Origin: JAQGLW01 sp035995725
Lineage (GTDB): Bacteria; Pseudomonadota; Gammaproteobacteria; Burkholderiales; Burkholderiaceae_D
Direction of reading: 5' to 3'
NCBI GenBank assembly: GCA_035995725.1
Contig: DASYKE010000069.1
Coordinates: 1-64,000, forward strand
DNA: 64,000 bases
The notes below the pieces were generated by a model that saw only the letters and a list, made by a program, of their open reading frames with translations, was not told the origin of the DNA and did not search any database. Below are positions 8,407 to 17,392 of the stretch, piece after piece. The translations under genes were made by a program, and so were the position numbers. Position 1 is the stretch's first letter, and every line of letters starts with the position of its first letter.

Positions 8407-9609
8407 TCACGGGTACATATAGCGGCGCGACCATGGCAATGTCGCTATATCGCGCCCTGCCTTGCTGCAGACCACCTGATTTATCGATACCCAGTCCTGG
8501 GCGAACGCATAGGCACAGCCCGCCAGATAGACGCGCCAGATGCGAAAGTGTCTATCATCCACCAGGCGCTTGATTCGATCGGCCTGCGCCTCGAAATTGT
8601 CGGCCCATATACCACATGTTCTGGCGTAGTGCCGACGCAGGTTTTCGACGTCGCGCGCTTCCAGACCGCCTTGCTGCATCGCTTTCAATACCTGTCCGAT
8701 ATGGGGCAGCTCGCCATGCGGGAAAACATATTTTTCAATGAATTCGCCGCCGCCGTAGACTGCTTCTCCATTTTCGGTGTCGGTTGTGGTGATGCCGTGA
8801 TTCATGGCCAGTCCGTCGTCCGCGAGCAGAGAGCGCATCTTGGCGAAGTACGCCGGCAGGTGTTTTACCCCCACATGCTCGAACATGCCGACGCTAGTGA
8901 TGCGGTCGTATGTCCCGTGGACATCGCGGTAATCCTGCAGGCGAATCTCGACCTGATCAGCCAGGCCCGCTTTTTCGACCCGCTCTTTTGCCAGTTCGAA
9001 CTGATTCTTCGACAGCGTGATGCCGACGCATCTTGCATCGTATTTTTGCGCCGCGCGCATTACCAATGCACCCCAGCCGCAGCCGATATCCAGCAAGGTA
9101 TCGCCGGGACGGACCTGAATCTTGGTCAGGATATGGTCGATCTTTTTCAGCTGTGCCGTGGCCAGATCTTCATCGCCGTTTTCAAAATAGGCGCATGAAT
9201 AGACCATGTTTTCATCCAGCCATACCTTGTAAAAATCGTTGGAGACATCGTAGTGATACCGGATCGCTTCCGCATCTTTTTTCCGGGTATGGCGGAAAGG
9301 ATGGGTAATGCGTGCAGCTCTGCCTTCGGACTTTAGCGTGTATGCAGCCAGCGCATTGGCGATCTGGATGATTTCGGTTACACGGCCTTCCACTTCCAGC
9401 ATGCCTTCGACATAGGCTTTGCCGAGATTGGCAAGCGAGGGTGTCAGCAAAAAGGACAACGCAGAGGCATGCGGCACCCGTACCGTGACCTGCGGCGCAT
9501 GCTGGCCGAAATCGAACTGCTGTCCGTTCCATAGCTGCAGCCGCAGCGGCAATGCGGATTGATTGCGAATGCCGTCAACCCAATGTTCCAATTTTCTTTC
9601 CCAAAACAC
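8407..9609 (-). CDS. cfa: Cyclopropane-fatty-acyl-phospholipid synthase family protein
   Basis: SAM-dependent methyltransferase that adds a methylene group across double bonds of membrane phospholipid acyl chains. The 400-residue protein shows AIRYHYDVSNDFYKVWLDE, MVYSCAYFE, the SAM-binding LLDIGCGWGALV, GITLSKNQFELAKERV and the EHVGVKHLPAYF region. The start is a GTG (codon at 9607-9609) with a strong GGAGG seven bases upstream, which decides it. It lies 66 bases after pdxH on the same strand, the last gene of an MFS-hemerythrin-pdxH-cfa run. Confidence 0.92.
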   Translation of the reverse strand: MFWERKLEHWVDGIRNQSALPLRLQLWNGQQFDFGQHAPQVTVRVPHASALSFLLTPSLANLGKAYVEGMLEVEGRVTEIIQIANALAAYTLKSEGRAARITHPFRHTRKKDAEAIRYHYDVSNDFYKVWLDENMVYSCAYFENGDEDLATAQLKKIDHILTKIQVRPGDTLLDIGCGWGALVMRAAQKYDARCVGITLSKNQFELAKERVEKAGLADQVEIRLQDYRDVHGTYDRITSVGMFEHVGVKHLPAYFAKMRSLLADDGLAMNHGITTTDTENGEAVYGGGEFIEKYVFPHGELPHIGQVLKAMQQGGLEARDVENLRRHYARTCGIWADNFEAQADRIKRLVDDRHFRIWRVYLAGCAYAFAQDWVSINQVVCSKAGRDIATLPWSRRYMYP

Positions 9610-9675
9610 GATTTCCTCCGTGCATGCGAATCAATCGATACTCTTGGCGACACCAGTTGAATATTGATGCACGGT

Positions 9676-10311
9676 CTATGGCTGCAGTCGCTGATGCTGC
9701 CACTGGCCGTCTTTTTGCAACGTATACAAAATGCGGTCGTGCAGGCGCGAACGGCGCCCCTGCCAGAATTCCATGGTATCCGGTATCAACCGATAGCCGC
9801 CCCAATGTTCCGGGCGCGGCGGATGGTCGCCGTATTGTTCTTCCGCCTGCGTGTATCGGGTTTCCAGCGCTTCGCGATCGGCGATGGCCTGGCTCTGGGC
9901 TGACGCAATCGCACTGAGACGGCTTTTCAGTGGACGGCTGTGGAAATAGGCGTCGCTGTCGACAGCGGACACACGTTCGACCCGACCTTCGATGCGCACC
10001 TGGCGCTCCAGCGGTATCCAGTGGAACAATAGCGCCGCGTACTGATTTGCCAGCAATTCGCGGCCCTTGCGGCTTTCGTAGTTGGTAAACCATGTAAAGC
10101 CGCGTTGATCGAATCCCTTGATCAGCATAATCCGGGACGACGGACGTCCGTTCGCCCCGACGGTCGTGACGCCCATCGCATTGGGCTCAGGTACTTTAGC
10201 CATGACCGCTTCGTCAAACCATTTTGCAAATTGCGTCATCGGATCGGCGTGCACGTTGGCCTCCGACAGGCTGGCATGACTATACTCCTTGCGCAAGTCC
10301 GCTATCGACAT
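9676..10311 (-). CDS. pdxH: Pyridoxamine 5'-phosphate oxidase
   Basis: FMN-dependent oxidase that converts pyridoxamine- or pyridoxine-5'-phosphate to pyridoxal 5'-phosphate in B6 synthesis and salvage. The 211-residue length is typical. Signatures are MLIKGFDQRGFTWFTNYESRKG, AALLFHWIPLERQVRIEGRVE, the SRPLKSRLSAIASAQS region and the C-terminal EFWQGRRSRLHDR and QRLQP ending that bind substrate. Its start overlaps the end of the hemerythrin gene by ten bases, so translation is probably coupled. Confidence 0.96.
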   Translation of the reverse strand: MSIADLRKEYSHASLSEANVHADPMTQFAKWFDEAVMAKVPEPNAMGVTTVGANGRPSSRIMLIKGFDQRGFTWFTNYESRKGRELLANQYAALLFHWIPLERQVRIEGRVERVSAVDSDAYFHSRPLKSRLSAIASAQSQAIADREALETRYTQAEEQYGDHPPRPEHWGGYRLIPDTMEFWQGRRSRLHDRILYTLQKDGQWQHQRLQP

Positions 10312-10856
10312 CTGTTTCCCCCGGAAGCAATGCCTCGGCGCGCGCGCATCGCTTCACCCAGCTGGTTCATTTGCGCAGTGCTGAAGAGTCGTTTCGCCAT
10401 CGCAGCAATCTGCATTTCTTCCTTTTCCATATGTGCCGTATACATTTCGGCAAAACGATTCACATCCTGTTGCGACAGGTCCGAAGATGCACCCGATGCG
10501 ATTTCTTTTAATTGATGTTCGAGAATTTCCCAGGCGGCATCCATTTGCCGATGCTCTTTCATGATTTCCGGCAGCAGCATATTCAACAGCGTGGAGTCTT
10601 CGCCCTTGGCCGTAGTTTGCAGCATGGGCAGCAAATCATGTTCTTCATCTTCATGATGCTGATGGGCTGCCTTATTAAAGTAACGCAAAACGGCGCTCGC
10701 TGCTTGTTGCACATCAATATTTTGTCCGTCTTGACGGCGACGCACCGTGAGATTTTGCATGGTGCGAAGCTGTTTGCGAATCCGGTCATGACAATGCTTG
10801 AGCACGGCGATCGGCTGGTCGAAGTCCGGAGCCGGCTCAAATAGCGAATCGATCAT
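10302..10856 (-). CDS. Hemerythrin domain-containing protein
   Basis: Four-helix-bundle protein of 184 residues with likely diiron ligands: KHCHDRIRKQL near residue 25, the HQHHEDEEHDLLP cluster, MKEHRQMD and YTAHMEKEEMQI. Such proteins bind oxygen or nitric oxide, or serve in iron and oxidative-stress handling; the actual role here is not known. It is soluble by sequence. It starts in a four-base overlap with the upstream MFS gene and ends overlapping pdxH, so it belongs to a tightly coupled operon. Confidence 0.85.
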   Translation of the reverse strand: MIDSLFEPAPDFDQPIAVLKHCHDRIRKQLRTMQNLTVRRRQDGQNIDVQQAASAVLRYFNKAAHQHHEDEEHDLLPMLQTTAKGEDSTLLNMLLPEIMKEHRQMDAAWEILEHQLKEIASGASSDLSQQDVNRFAEMYTAHMEKEEMQIAAMAKRLFSTAQMNQLGEAMRARRGIASGGNRCR

Positions 10857-12076
10857 ATGGTTTTGCCTCTTCGTTTCACAAACGCTTTACGCCAGGCGAT
10901 CGGCACGCCTGCACCAATCATCGCACCGGCTCCCCAAAATACGGTGAATAATCCCAATGTGGCGCCCGCCGCACCGAACGCAAGCGGCAATATCACCTGG
11001 CTGGCGTTGCTGATTGTGGCACGAATGCCGATTGCCTCTGCTCCGCGTCCGGCAGGCGCAGCATGATGCAACAGGGCCAGCACGTTGGGCTGGCTCGACC
11101 CGAGCGCGAGTCCGAGCAGTGCCGCGACGGCCATCAATGAAAACGGTTGCTCCATGAAAGGAAACAATGCATAACTTATCACAGCAAATGCCAGTGCGAC
11201 AGTCAGTACTTGCCATTCCGTATAGCGGTGCGAAATCCATGGCATCACCAGCCGCACGGTAAAGGTCGCAGCCGAAAATGCACCCAGGATCAGGCCGATG
11301 GTAGAGGCGGAAAAGCCGAGTTTCGAGCCTTGGATCGGCGTCACGAAAGTGAATAAATCCCAAGCCGTGGCAAGCAGAATTCCTACCACGTAAATTCGCC
11401 GCATGTCGGGATCGCGCAGCAGCTCCAGCGGGCTGCCGGCTGTGGCGTTGGCTGTGCACTCCCGTTGGCCGGATTTCTTTTGACTGCCGGACCGGAGGAG
11501 TTTGATCCGGTTCAGGTTGCTGCATGCCAGCAAGCCCAACGCAAGCACGGCGAAGCCGCAGCAGACGGCGTACGCGAAGGCGAACCGGGTGCGATCGATG
11601 ACAAAACCGGTAATCACCGGACCGCAGAAACTGGATATCGAGAAACCGAGCGACAGCCAGCTGAAATTGGCGGCGCGCGTTTCCATGCTGCTCATTGCGC
11701 CGACCGCATGCTGCGATCCGATATGAATCGCCATGAACCCGGTGCCGATCAGGATTACGGCAAGGTACAGTACCGGCAAGCCAGCCGCAACGCTTGGAAT
11801 CGCGCAGCCTATTGCGACCGCCAGGCAACCGAACATCATTGGTTTTTTGATGCCGATGCGGTCGAGCAGGCGCCCCATCGGCACAGCCAGAATCATTGGA
11901 AACAGTGCAAACAACGCAATCAGCGTGCCGATCGTGAATTCCGAAGCATCCAGTGACAACGCATATAGTGCTGTCGTCACGCGCGCGCCGGCTAATGCAA
12001 CATGCGCGGCCACGGAAATTGCGATCAGCTGGATCAGGGGGGTGAAATGCCGCACGGAAAAGAAATATTGATGCAA
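10853..12076 (-). CDS. MFS transporter
   Basis: Inner-membrane major facilitator superfamily permease of 407 residues with about twelve hydrophobic segments. The loop after the second helix, MGRLLDRIGIKKPMMFG, is the canonical motif A. The central cytoplasmic loop (about residues 190-220) is Lys/Arg/Ser-rich. The substrate is not evident. It begins the run MFS-hemerythrin-pdxH-cfa and is divergent from tcdA, with about 90 bases between them. The second frame over the same DNA also stays open for long stretches, but only this frame is hydrophobic. Confidence 0.85.
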   Translation of the reverse strand: MHQYFFSVRHFTPLIQLIAISVAAHVALAGARVTTALYALSLDASEFTIGTLIALFALFPMILAVPMGRLLDRIGIKKPMMFGCLAVAIGCAIPSVAAGLPVLYLAVILIGTGFMAIHIGSQHAVGAMSSMETRAANFSWLSLGFSISSFCGPVITGFVIDRTRFAFAYAVCCGFAVLALGLLACSNLNRIKLLRSGSQKKSGQRECTANATAGSPLELLRDPDMRRIYVVGILLATAWDLFTFVTPIQGSKLGFSASTIGLILGAFSAATFTVRLVMPWISHRYTEWQVLTVALAFAVISYALFPFMEQPFSLMAVAALLGLALGSSQPNVLALLHHAAPAGRGAEAIGIRATISNASQVILPLAFGAAGATLGLFTVFWGAGAMIGAGVPIAWRKAFVKRRGKTI

Positions 12077-12151
12077 AGGCCGAAAATCGACAGAAACTTA
12101 TTTTAGAGCAAAAATGGTCAAATAAGCTTGCATTTGGAATAGAGGTTGCTG

Positions 12152-12168
12152 TCCGGTAAAATACCGGA
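12152..12168 (+). promoter_or_regulatory. Perfect hairpin directly abutting the tcdA start codon
   Basis: Seven-base arms TCCGGTA (12152-12158) and TACCGGA (12162-12168) with an AAA loop end at the base before the tcdA ATG. No Shine-Dalgarno is visible between the hairpin and the start. In the mRNA this stem could block or place the initiating ribosome, or the DNA palindrome could bind a protein. The function is inference. Confidence 0.4.
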
Positions 12169-13077
12169 ATGAAACCATTGACTTTACATTCGCCGTTCGC
12201 TGCGTTGCCGGAAATCGATTTCGATCGCCGATTCGGCGGTATCGCCCGCTTGTATGGGGACGCGGCGCTCATGCGTTTCCGTAGCGCACATGTTTGCGTG
12301 ATCGGTGTAGGCGGGGTAGGTTCCTGGGTGGTAGAGGCGCTGGCGCGCAGTGCCATCGGTCATATCACGATGATTGATCTTGACAACCTGGCGGAATCGA
12401 ACGTCAATCGTCAGATTCATGCGCTGACTGATACGCTTGGCAAGGCCAAGGTGACTGTGTTGTCAGAGCGCATTGCGCAAATCAATCCATATTGCCGCGT
12501 CACTGAGATTGAGGATTTCGTCACAGCCGACAATCTCCATCAAATGATCGGTCCCGCCAATTACGATTATGTGATCGATGCAATCGATAATGTCCGCGCC
12601 AAGACCGCATTGATCGCTTACTGCCGCGAGCGAGGCATCAGGCTGATTACGATTGGCGGTGCCGGCGGGCAAATCGATCCAACCAAAATCGAAATCCGCG
12701 ATCTTTGCAGAACGGAGCAGGAACCGTTGCTGGCGAAAGTGCGCAAACGACTCCGTGCCGAGCACGGCTTTCCGCGCGGGACGAAAAACAAATTTGGCAT
12801 CGATGCAGTGTTTTCCACCGAGCCACTGCGTTTTCCGGAGATCGACGACGCTTGTGCGCTGGGCATGGACGATCAGACAGGAATAACGGGTTTGAACTGC
12901 GCAGGATTCGGATCGGCGATGGTGGTGACTGCCACTTTCGGATTGGTTGCGGCAGCACAGGTATTACGTAGGCTGGCAGCGGATGTGCAATCACAAGTCA
13001 ACAGAAATACTGCAACTGCGGAAAGCACTGAAGCAATGCAGGAAGAAAATAAAAACTGCCTGAGCGTTTCAGTTTGA
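12169..13077 (+). CDS. tcdA: tRNA threonylcarbamoyladenosine dehydratase
   Basis: E1-like (ThiF/MoeB family) enzyme that uses ATP to cyclise t6A37 of tRNA to ct6A. The 302-residue protein has FGGIARLYGDAALMRF, the nucleotide-binding GVGGVGSWVVEALARSAIG, DLDNLAESNVNRQIHA, and VIDAIDNVRAKTALIAYC. Its substrate is the product of the pathway begun by the Sua5 protein at 3477-4523. It starts directly after a hairpin with no clear Shine-Dalgarno. It is divergent from the MFS gene. Confidence 0.93.
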   Translation: MKPLTLHSPFAALPEIDFDRRFGGIARLYGDAALMRFRSAHVCVIGVGGVGSWVVEALARSAIGHITMIDLDNLAESNVNRQIHALTDTLGKAKVTVLSERIAQINPYCRVTEIEDFVTADNLHQMIGPANYDYVIDAIDNVRAKTALIAYCRERGIRLITIGGAGGQIDPTKIEIRDLCRTEQEPLLAKVRKRLRAEHGFPRGTKNKFGIDAVFSTEPLRFPEIDDACALGMDDQTGITGLNCAGFGSAMVVTATFGLVAAAQVLRRLAADVQSQVNRNTATAESTEAMQEENKNCLSVSV

Positions 13078-13219
13078 TCTGAGCCATCGTGCGTGGCAGG
13101 TGGACGGTACACATGGCAAATGCCCGATGGTGTCGCGCACTTTGCCGCTGCAAGTCGAAGGTAGAGGTGGAAGCCACGCATTGGAAGGAGTCCGACACAG
13201 CGCGCATTCCGGATTGCCG

Positions 13220-15352
13220 CTATTCTGCTGCGCTTGTTTCGCGCTGTTCCAATGCCAGCTTGATGAACTCTGCAGCCGGCGCCGGCTGGCTGAATAAAAA
13301 GCCTTGCATTCGATCGCAACCGAGTTGCTTCAGGAACGCAAGCTGCGCGTTCGTCTCGACGCCCTCGGCGACCACAATCATGTCGAGGCTTTTTGCCATC
13401 GCGATCACTGCGGTAACGATCGCCACGCTGTCGGCATTGTCGGGCAAATCATGGATGAATGACCGGTCGAGCTTGAGCAGGTGGATCGGAAAGCGTTTCA
13501 GAAAGCCCAGGCTCGAATAGCCGGTGCCGAAATCGTCGATCGAGAACCGGATGCCGAGGCGCCCGAGTCCGTCGAAATTGGCAAGAATGGTCTCGCTCTG
13601 ACTCATCAGCAAACTCTCCGTGATCTCGAGGTGCAGGCACGCCGGATTGATTTCGGTACGTTGGATCATCGAAGCAACTGTCGCTGCCAGGCCTTCTGTC
13701 ATGAAATGACGGGATGACAGGTTGACCGCCAGCGTAAAATTGCGCAGCCCCAGCTCGCGCCATGCGCGTAACTGGCGGCAAGCCTGTTCGAGTACCCATA
13801 CCCCGAGTGGCGCGATAAGACCGCTTTCCTCGGCCACGGGGATGAATTCCGCCGGCGCAATCCAGTCTTTGTGCGTATTGGGCCAGCGCAACAGGGCTTC
13901 GGCGCCCACTATCGCTCCCGATTCGATGTCGACTATGGGCTGGTAATGCAGCACAAATCCGCCATCGTCCAGAGCATGCCGCATGTCGCGCTCCATGCTG
14001 AGCCGCTGTTGTATTTGGGTATTCATATGCTCGGCAAACATTTTGTGCTGATTGCGACCGAGCTGCTTGGCGCTGTACATCGCAGTGTCGGCATTACGCA
14101 TCAGCGTCGTCACATCCTGTCCATGTTCGGGATAGAAGGCGATGCCGATGCTGGCTGTGAGGTGAAGTTCGTGTCCGGCGATATCGATACGCAAGGCGAT
14201 CGAATCGAGCAGATTCCGGGCCATCTGAGACAGATCCGCATAGGGAACGACATCGGGCAGGCTCACGACGAATTCGTCGCCGCCAATGCGGGCAATGGTG
14301 TCTCCTTCGCGCAGACAGAGCGACAGACGCTGTGCCAAGACCTGCAGCACCTGGTCGCCAATGTGGTGGCCCAGCGAATCGTTGATGTTCTTGAAATGGT
14401 CGAGATCGATAAAAGCCACGGCAAGACGAATTCCGCGGCGATCCGCCCACGCCAGCGATTGCTTGATCCTGTCCTCCAGCAATATACGGTTAGGCAAACC
14501 CGTAAGCGCGTCATGGTAAGCCATGTACTGGATTCGTTGCTCGGCGTGCTTGCGTTCCAGGACCTCCATTTCGAGCGTCCGGTTGGTCACTTCCAGCTCC
14601 GCGGTCCGTTCGCGCACACGGCGATCCAAATGCTCCTGCGATTCGCGCAATGCCTGTTCGGTGCGACGTTGTTGCGCGTACTGACTCTTGATGACAGTAT
14701 CGGCATGTCTGACGATGAAAAAGAGCATGCCATACAACAGGGTCAGTACCGCGATTACACTCAGAGTGACCTGGCGTTGTCCCTTGTCTATGCTCCGAAG
14801 TACCTCGGTGACATCGGTATAGACCTCCAGTACGCCTTCGACGGGACCCTGGTTACCGCGGCGTAACGCGACGTAGCTCGATAGCATGTCGCGGTTTTCG
14901 ATTACCTGCTCGAAAGCGCTGAACTGGGAGCGATGGATGATCTCGCTTATCGGCCGCCCTTGGCGCGCCGACAGAAAGCCGGCATTACGGCTCTTGTCCT
15001 CGCCGATCTGCGCTGCATCGGTCGAAAACAGCGTGCGGCCGTTGAGGTCGTAGAGTTTTACCCTGACTACCCGGGTATCGTGCATTTGGTCGATCACGCG
15101 CTGGCGAAGCGAGGCAAGACCGGGATGGTGGCGCAGCGCCTCGGCGTCGAGCCGCCCCGCTGCATTGACGAAATCGTGCAGCTGCGGCCAAAGGGAGTTT
15201 GCCAGGGTCTGCGTCAGCGTGACGTTGCTGCTTTCGCCGAGCTCGAGCATATGGCTTGTCGCAACCTGACGATATATTCCTCCGAGAACGGCTGCCGCCA
15301 GCATTACTGACATCAGGCTCGCAATCGAAAAATAGCGCAAAAGCCGAAACAT
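13220..15352 (-). CDS. Membrane-anchored GGDEF-EAL protein (c-di-GMP turnover)
   Basis: From the ATG at 15352 (AGGAGAG upstream) it has 710 residues. A first membrane helix (about 10-27) is followed by a periplasmic sensory region and a second helix (SVIAVLTLLYGMLFFIV, near 205-220). A coiled-coil linker, a GGDEF domain with intact RIGGDEFVVSLPD, and an EAL domain with GAEALLRW, ITESLLM and DDFGTGYSSLGFLKRFP follow. Both catalytic signatures look complete, so it could make or degrade cyclic-di-GMP depending on the periplasmic signal. It is a single gene by spacing. Confidence 0.92.
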   Translation of the reverse strand: MFRLLRYFSIASLMSVMLAAAVLGGIYRQVATSHMLELGESSNVTLTQTLANSLWPQLHDFVNAAGRLDAEALRHHPGLASLRQRVIDQMHDTRVVRVKLYDLNGRTLFSTDAAQIGEDKSRNAGFLSARQGRPISEIIHRSQFSAFEQVIENRDMLSSYVALRRGNQGPVEGVLEVYTDVTEVLRSIDKGQRQVTLSVIAVLTLLYGMLFFIVRHADTVIKSQYAQQRRTEQALRESQEHLDRRVRERTAELEVTNRTLEMEVLERKHAEQRIQYMAYHDALTGLPNRILLEDRIKQSLAWADRRGIRLAVAFIDLDHFKNINDSLGHHIGDQVLQVLAQRLSLCLREGDTIARIGGDEFVVSLPDVVPYADLSQMARNLLDSIALRIDIAGHELHLTASIGIAFYPEHGQDVTTLMRNADTAMYSAKQLGRNQHKMFAEHMNTQIQQRLSMERDMRHALDDGGFVLHYQPIVDIESGAIVGAEALLRWPNTHKDWIAPAEFIPVAEESGLIAPLGVWVLEQACRQLRAWRELGLRNFTLAVNLSSRHFMTEGLAATVASMIQRTEINPACLHLEITESLLMSQSETILANFDGLGRLGIRFSIDDFGTGYSSLGFLKRFPIHLLKLDRSFIHDLPDNADSVAIVTAVIAMAKSLDMIVVAEGVETNAQLAFLKQLGCDRMQGFLFSQPAPAAEFIKLALEQRETSAAE

Positions 15353-15631
15353 GACGCTCTCCTGTCGCTGCACCAGGCCAGATATCACTTTTGGTTATCG
15401 AATCGCAAGCGCATATGAATCCGGAAGCTTTTTGCATCGCTGCTGTTTATGTATTGCGATCCTGTCACCGATGGGCCTTCTTGGTATGCCGTCAATATAC
15501 ATGAAACAGAAAATGGAAAGCTCGCTATTGATCATGGAGCGCTATTCCTTGCAACATGCAAAATTGCAATAAGTCGACAAGCAATCGTTTCATGCATGTT
15601 CGATTACAACATTGAGTTGCGTTTCGGCAAT

Positions 15632-16165
15632 TCAAAAACCGTCATTGAGCTGATGCGAGGCGAGGACCTGATAGGTCACACCACTTGGCCGTATAACGGA
15701 CTGGACCAGCGCAATCTGGTTGGCTTTCCATTTAATTGGTTCAAACGGAATATCGGGAGGAGGCTGCGCATCGCGCGCCAAAGTGATGTGGGGTTTGAAA
15801 GCAGGCTGATCATCGAACACGATATTGAGCTGCTGCAGCGCTTGCGTCAGCTCGCGCTGCAGCGTGGACAGCGTATCCGGGATCTGATGCATGCCAGCCC
15901 ATACGATACGGTGCCGCGTGAAATAACCGATCCTGTCCATCACAATCGTCATGTCAGACTTGGGAAGGCGGGTCATGATCGCTTGCAGGGCGGGTACCAG
16001 AGCGGCCGGCTGGCGGCCTAAAAACGCCAGCGTGACATGCAGATTGCCGTACTGTGTCTTGCGGCCCTGCAGGGTAGTTTGCAAGCTTGTCAGAGCTGCG
16101 CGGGTGGCATCGTCGGGCCACAGCGCATAAAACAGCCGCAGCGACTCAGTCGTATCGTTATCCAT
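15632..16165 (-). CDS. thpR: RNA 2',3'-cyclic phosphodiesterase
   Basis: 2H phosphoesterase (LigT/ThpR) of 177 residues with the two HxTx motifs HVTLAFLG (about residue 43) and HITLARD (about residue 127). It opens 2',3'-cyclic phosphate ends of RNA and can join tRNA halves in vitro; the physiological role is uncertain in the family. It lies downstream of guaC on the same strand, separated by an array of short repeats (16185-16268). No clear Shine-Dalgarno precedes the ATG. Confidence 0.9.
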   Translation of the reverse strand: MDNDTTESLRLFYALWPDDATRAALTSLQTTLQGRKTQYGNLHVTLAFLGRQPAALVPALQAIMTRLPKSDMTIVMDRIGYFTRHRIVWAGMHQIPDTLSTLQRELTQALQQLNIVFDDQPAFKPHITLARDAQPPPDIPFEPIKWKANQIALVQSVIRPSGVTYQVLASHQLNDGF

Positions 16166-16184
16166 GGCGTTGGCGTTGGCCTTG

Positions 16185-16268
16185 CATTCCCTGCGGTCAC
16201 ATTCCCTACGGTCACATTCCCGGCGGCGACCAACGGGAGTGCACCGCCGACCAACGAGAGTGCACAGC
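16185..16268. repeat. Two-type tandem repeat array between guaC and thpR
   Basis: The array has a 15-nt unit beginning CATTCCCT at 16185-16199 and 16200-16214, with a partial third copy at 16215-16221. A 21-nt unit beginning CGACCAACG follows at 16227-16247 and 16248-16268. The 25 bases 16224-16248 recur exactly at 22327-22351 inside gspA, and the 15 bases 16183-16197 recur at 23349-23363 inside gspB. It ends eight bases from the guaC stop and 19 bases from the thpR start, so it may be transcribed between the two genes. Confidence 0.85.
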
Positions 16269-16276
16269 TCGTCGGA

Positions 16277-17326
16277 CTAAGATTTTCCAAATACCTGATT
16301 AAGTTGCTGCGTCACGCGGATGAATGTCGTGCGCTTGGTCAATTCCTTCAATTTGTGCGCGCCGACATACGTACATGCCGACCGTACGCCGCCCAGGATG
16401 TCTTGCAGCGTATCGGCAACCGCGCCGCGGTACTCGATCAGCACTTCCTTGCCCTCGCTGGCACGATAGCGGGCAACGCCGCCCGCATGTTTTTCCATCG
16501 CGGTGCGGCTGCTCATTCCATAAAACTGTTTGAATTTTTTGCCGTCGCGCTCGATCACTTCGCCTGCAGATTCATCGTGCCCGGCCAGCATGCCGCCCAG
16601 CATGATGAAATCTGCCCCGCCGCCAAACGCCTTGGCCAGATCGCCGGGCACCGAGCAGCCGCCATCGGCGCAAATCTGCCCGCCCAGGCCATGTGCCGCG
16701 TCCGCGCATTCGATCACCGCCGACAATTGCGGATAGCCGACGCCGGTCATCTTGCGGGTGGTGCAAACCGAGCCGGGCCCGATGCCGACCTTGACAATAT
16801 CGGCGCCGGCCAGGATCAGTTCTTCGGTCATGTCGCCGGTCACCACGTTGCCGGCCATGATGGTCAGGTGCGGGAAATTAGCGCGTACCTTCTTTACAAA
16901 ATGAACGAAGCTTTCGTTATAGCCGTTGGCGACATCGATGCAGACATATTCGACGGATTCGGCGCGGGCCATCACCGCCGTAAATTTTTCATAATCCGCT
17001 TTGCCGATGCCCATTGAATAAAACGCGCTTGACGATACCAGCCCGCTTGGCTGCAGCGATTGAAAAAATGCGACCAGTTCGTTTTCGGAATAATGCTTGT
17101 GCAGCGCTACCGACAAGCCGTGTTTACCCAATGCCCGTGCCATTTCGACGGTGCCGATGGTATCCATGTTGGCGCCGATGATCGGAATGCCATGGTATTT
17201 CCTGCGCGAGTGATGGAAGACGAATTCCCGGCTGATATCGACGTCAGAGCGCGAACTCAGCGTCGATCGCTTTGGACGTATCAGCACATCCTTGAAATCG
17301 AGTTTGACCGATTCTTCAATATGCAT
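16277..17326 (-). CDS. guaC: GMP reductase
   Basis: NADPH-dependent deamination of GMP to IMP, linking guanine and adenine nucleotide pools. The 349-residue protein opens KLDFKDVLIRPKRSTL and has the TIM-barrel catalytic segment GIGPGSVCTTRKMTGVGYPQ with the active cysteine, followed by ICADGGCSVPGDLAKAF, GADFIMLGGMLAGHDE and YGMSSRTAMEKHAGG. It lacks the CBS pair found in IMP dehydrogenase, and the KFKQFYGMSS segment fits GuaC. thpR follows on the same strand after a repeat array. Confidence 0.93.
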   Translation of the reverse strand: MHIEESVKLDFKDVLIRPKRSTLSSRSDVDISREFVFHHSRRKYHGIPIIGANMDTIGTVEMARALGKHGLSVALHKHYSENELVAFFQSLQPSGLVSSSAFYSMGIGKADYEKFTAVMARAESVEYVCIDVANGYNESFVHFVKKVRANFPHLTIMAGNVVTGDMTEELILAGADIVKVGIGPGSVCTTRKMTGVGYPQLSAVIECADAAHGLGGQICADGGCSVPGDLAKAFGGGADFIMLGGMLAGHDESAGEVIERDGKKFKQFYGMSSRTAMEKHAGGVARYRASEGKEVLIEYRGAVADTLQDILGGVRSACTYVGAHKLKELTKRTTFIRVTQQLNQVFGKS

Positions 17327-17392
17327 GACGTTTTATCTCCGCAAAGCTGGCATACCGGGATGTTTAACCCACGCAAATTGCATCGGCGGATC

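Noticed and set aside
16166..16276. CRISPR array, because of tandem units
   Set aside because: Units are 15 and 21 nt, adjacent without spacers and of two types, with no cas genes nearby.
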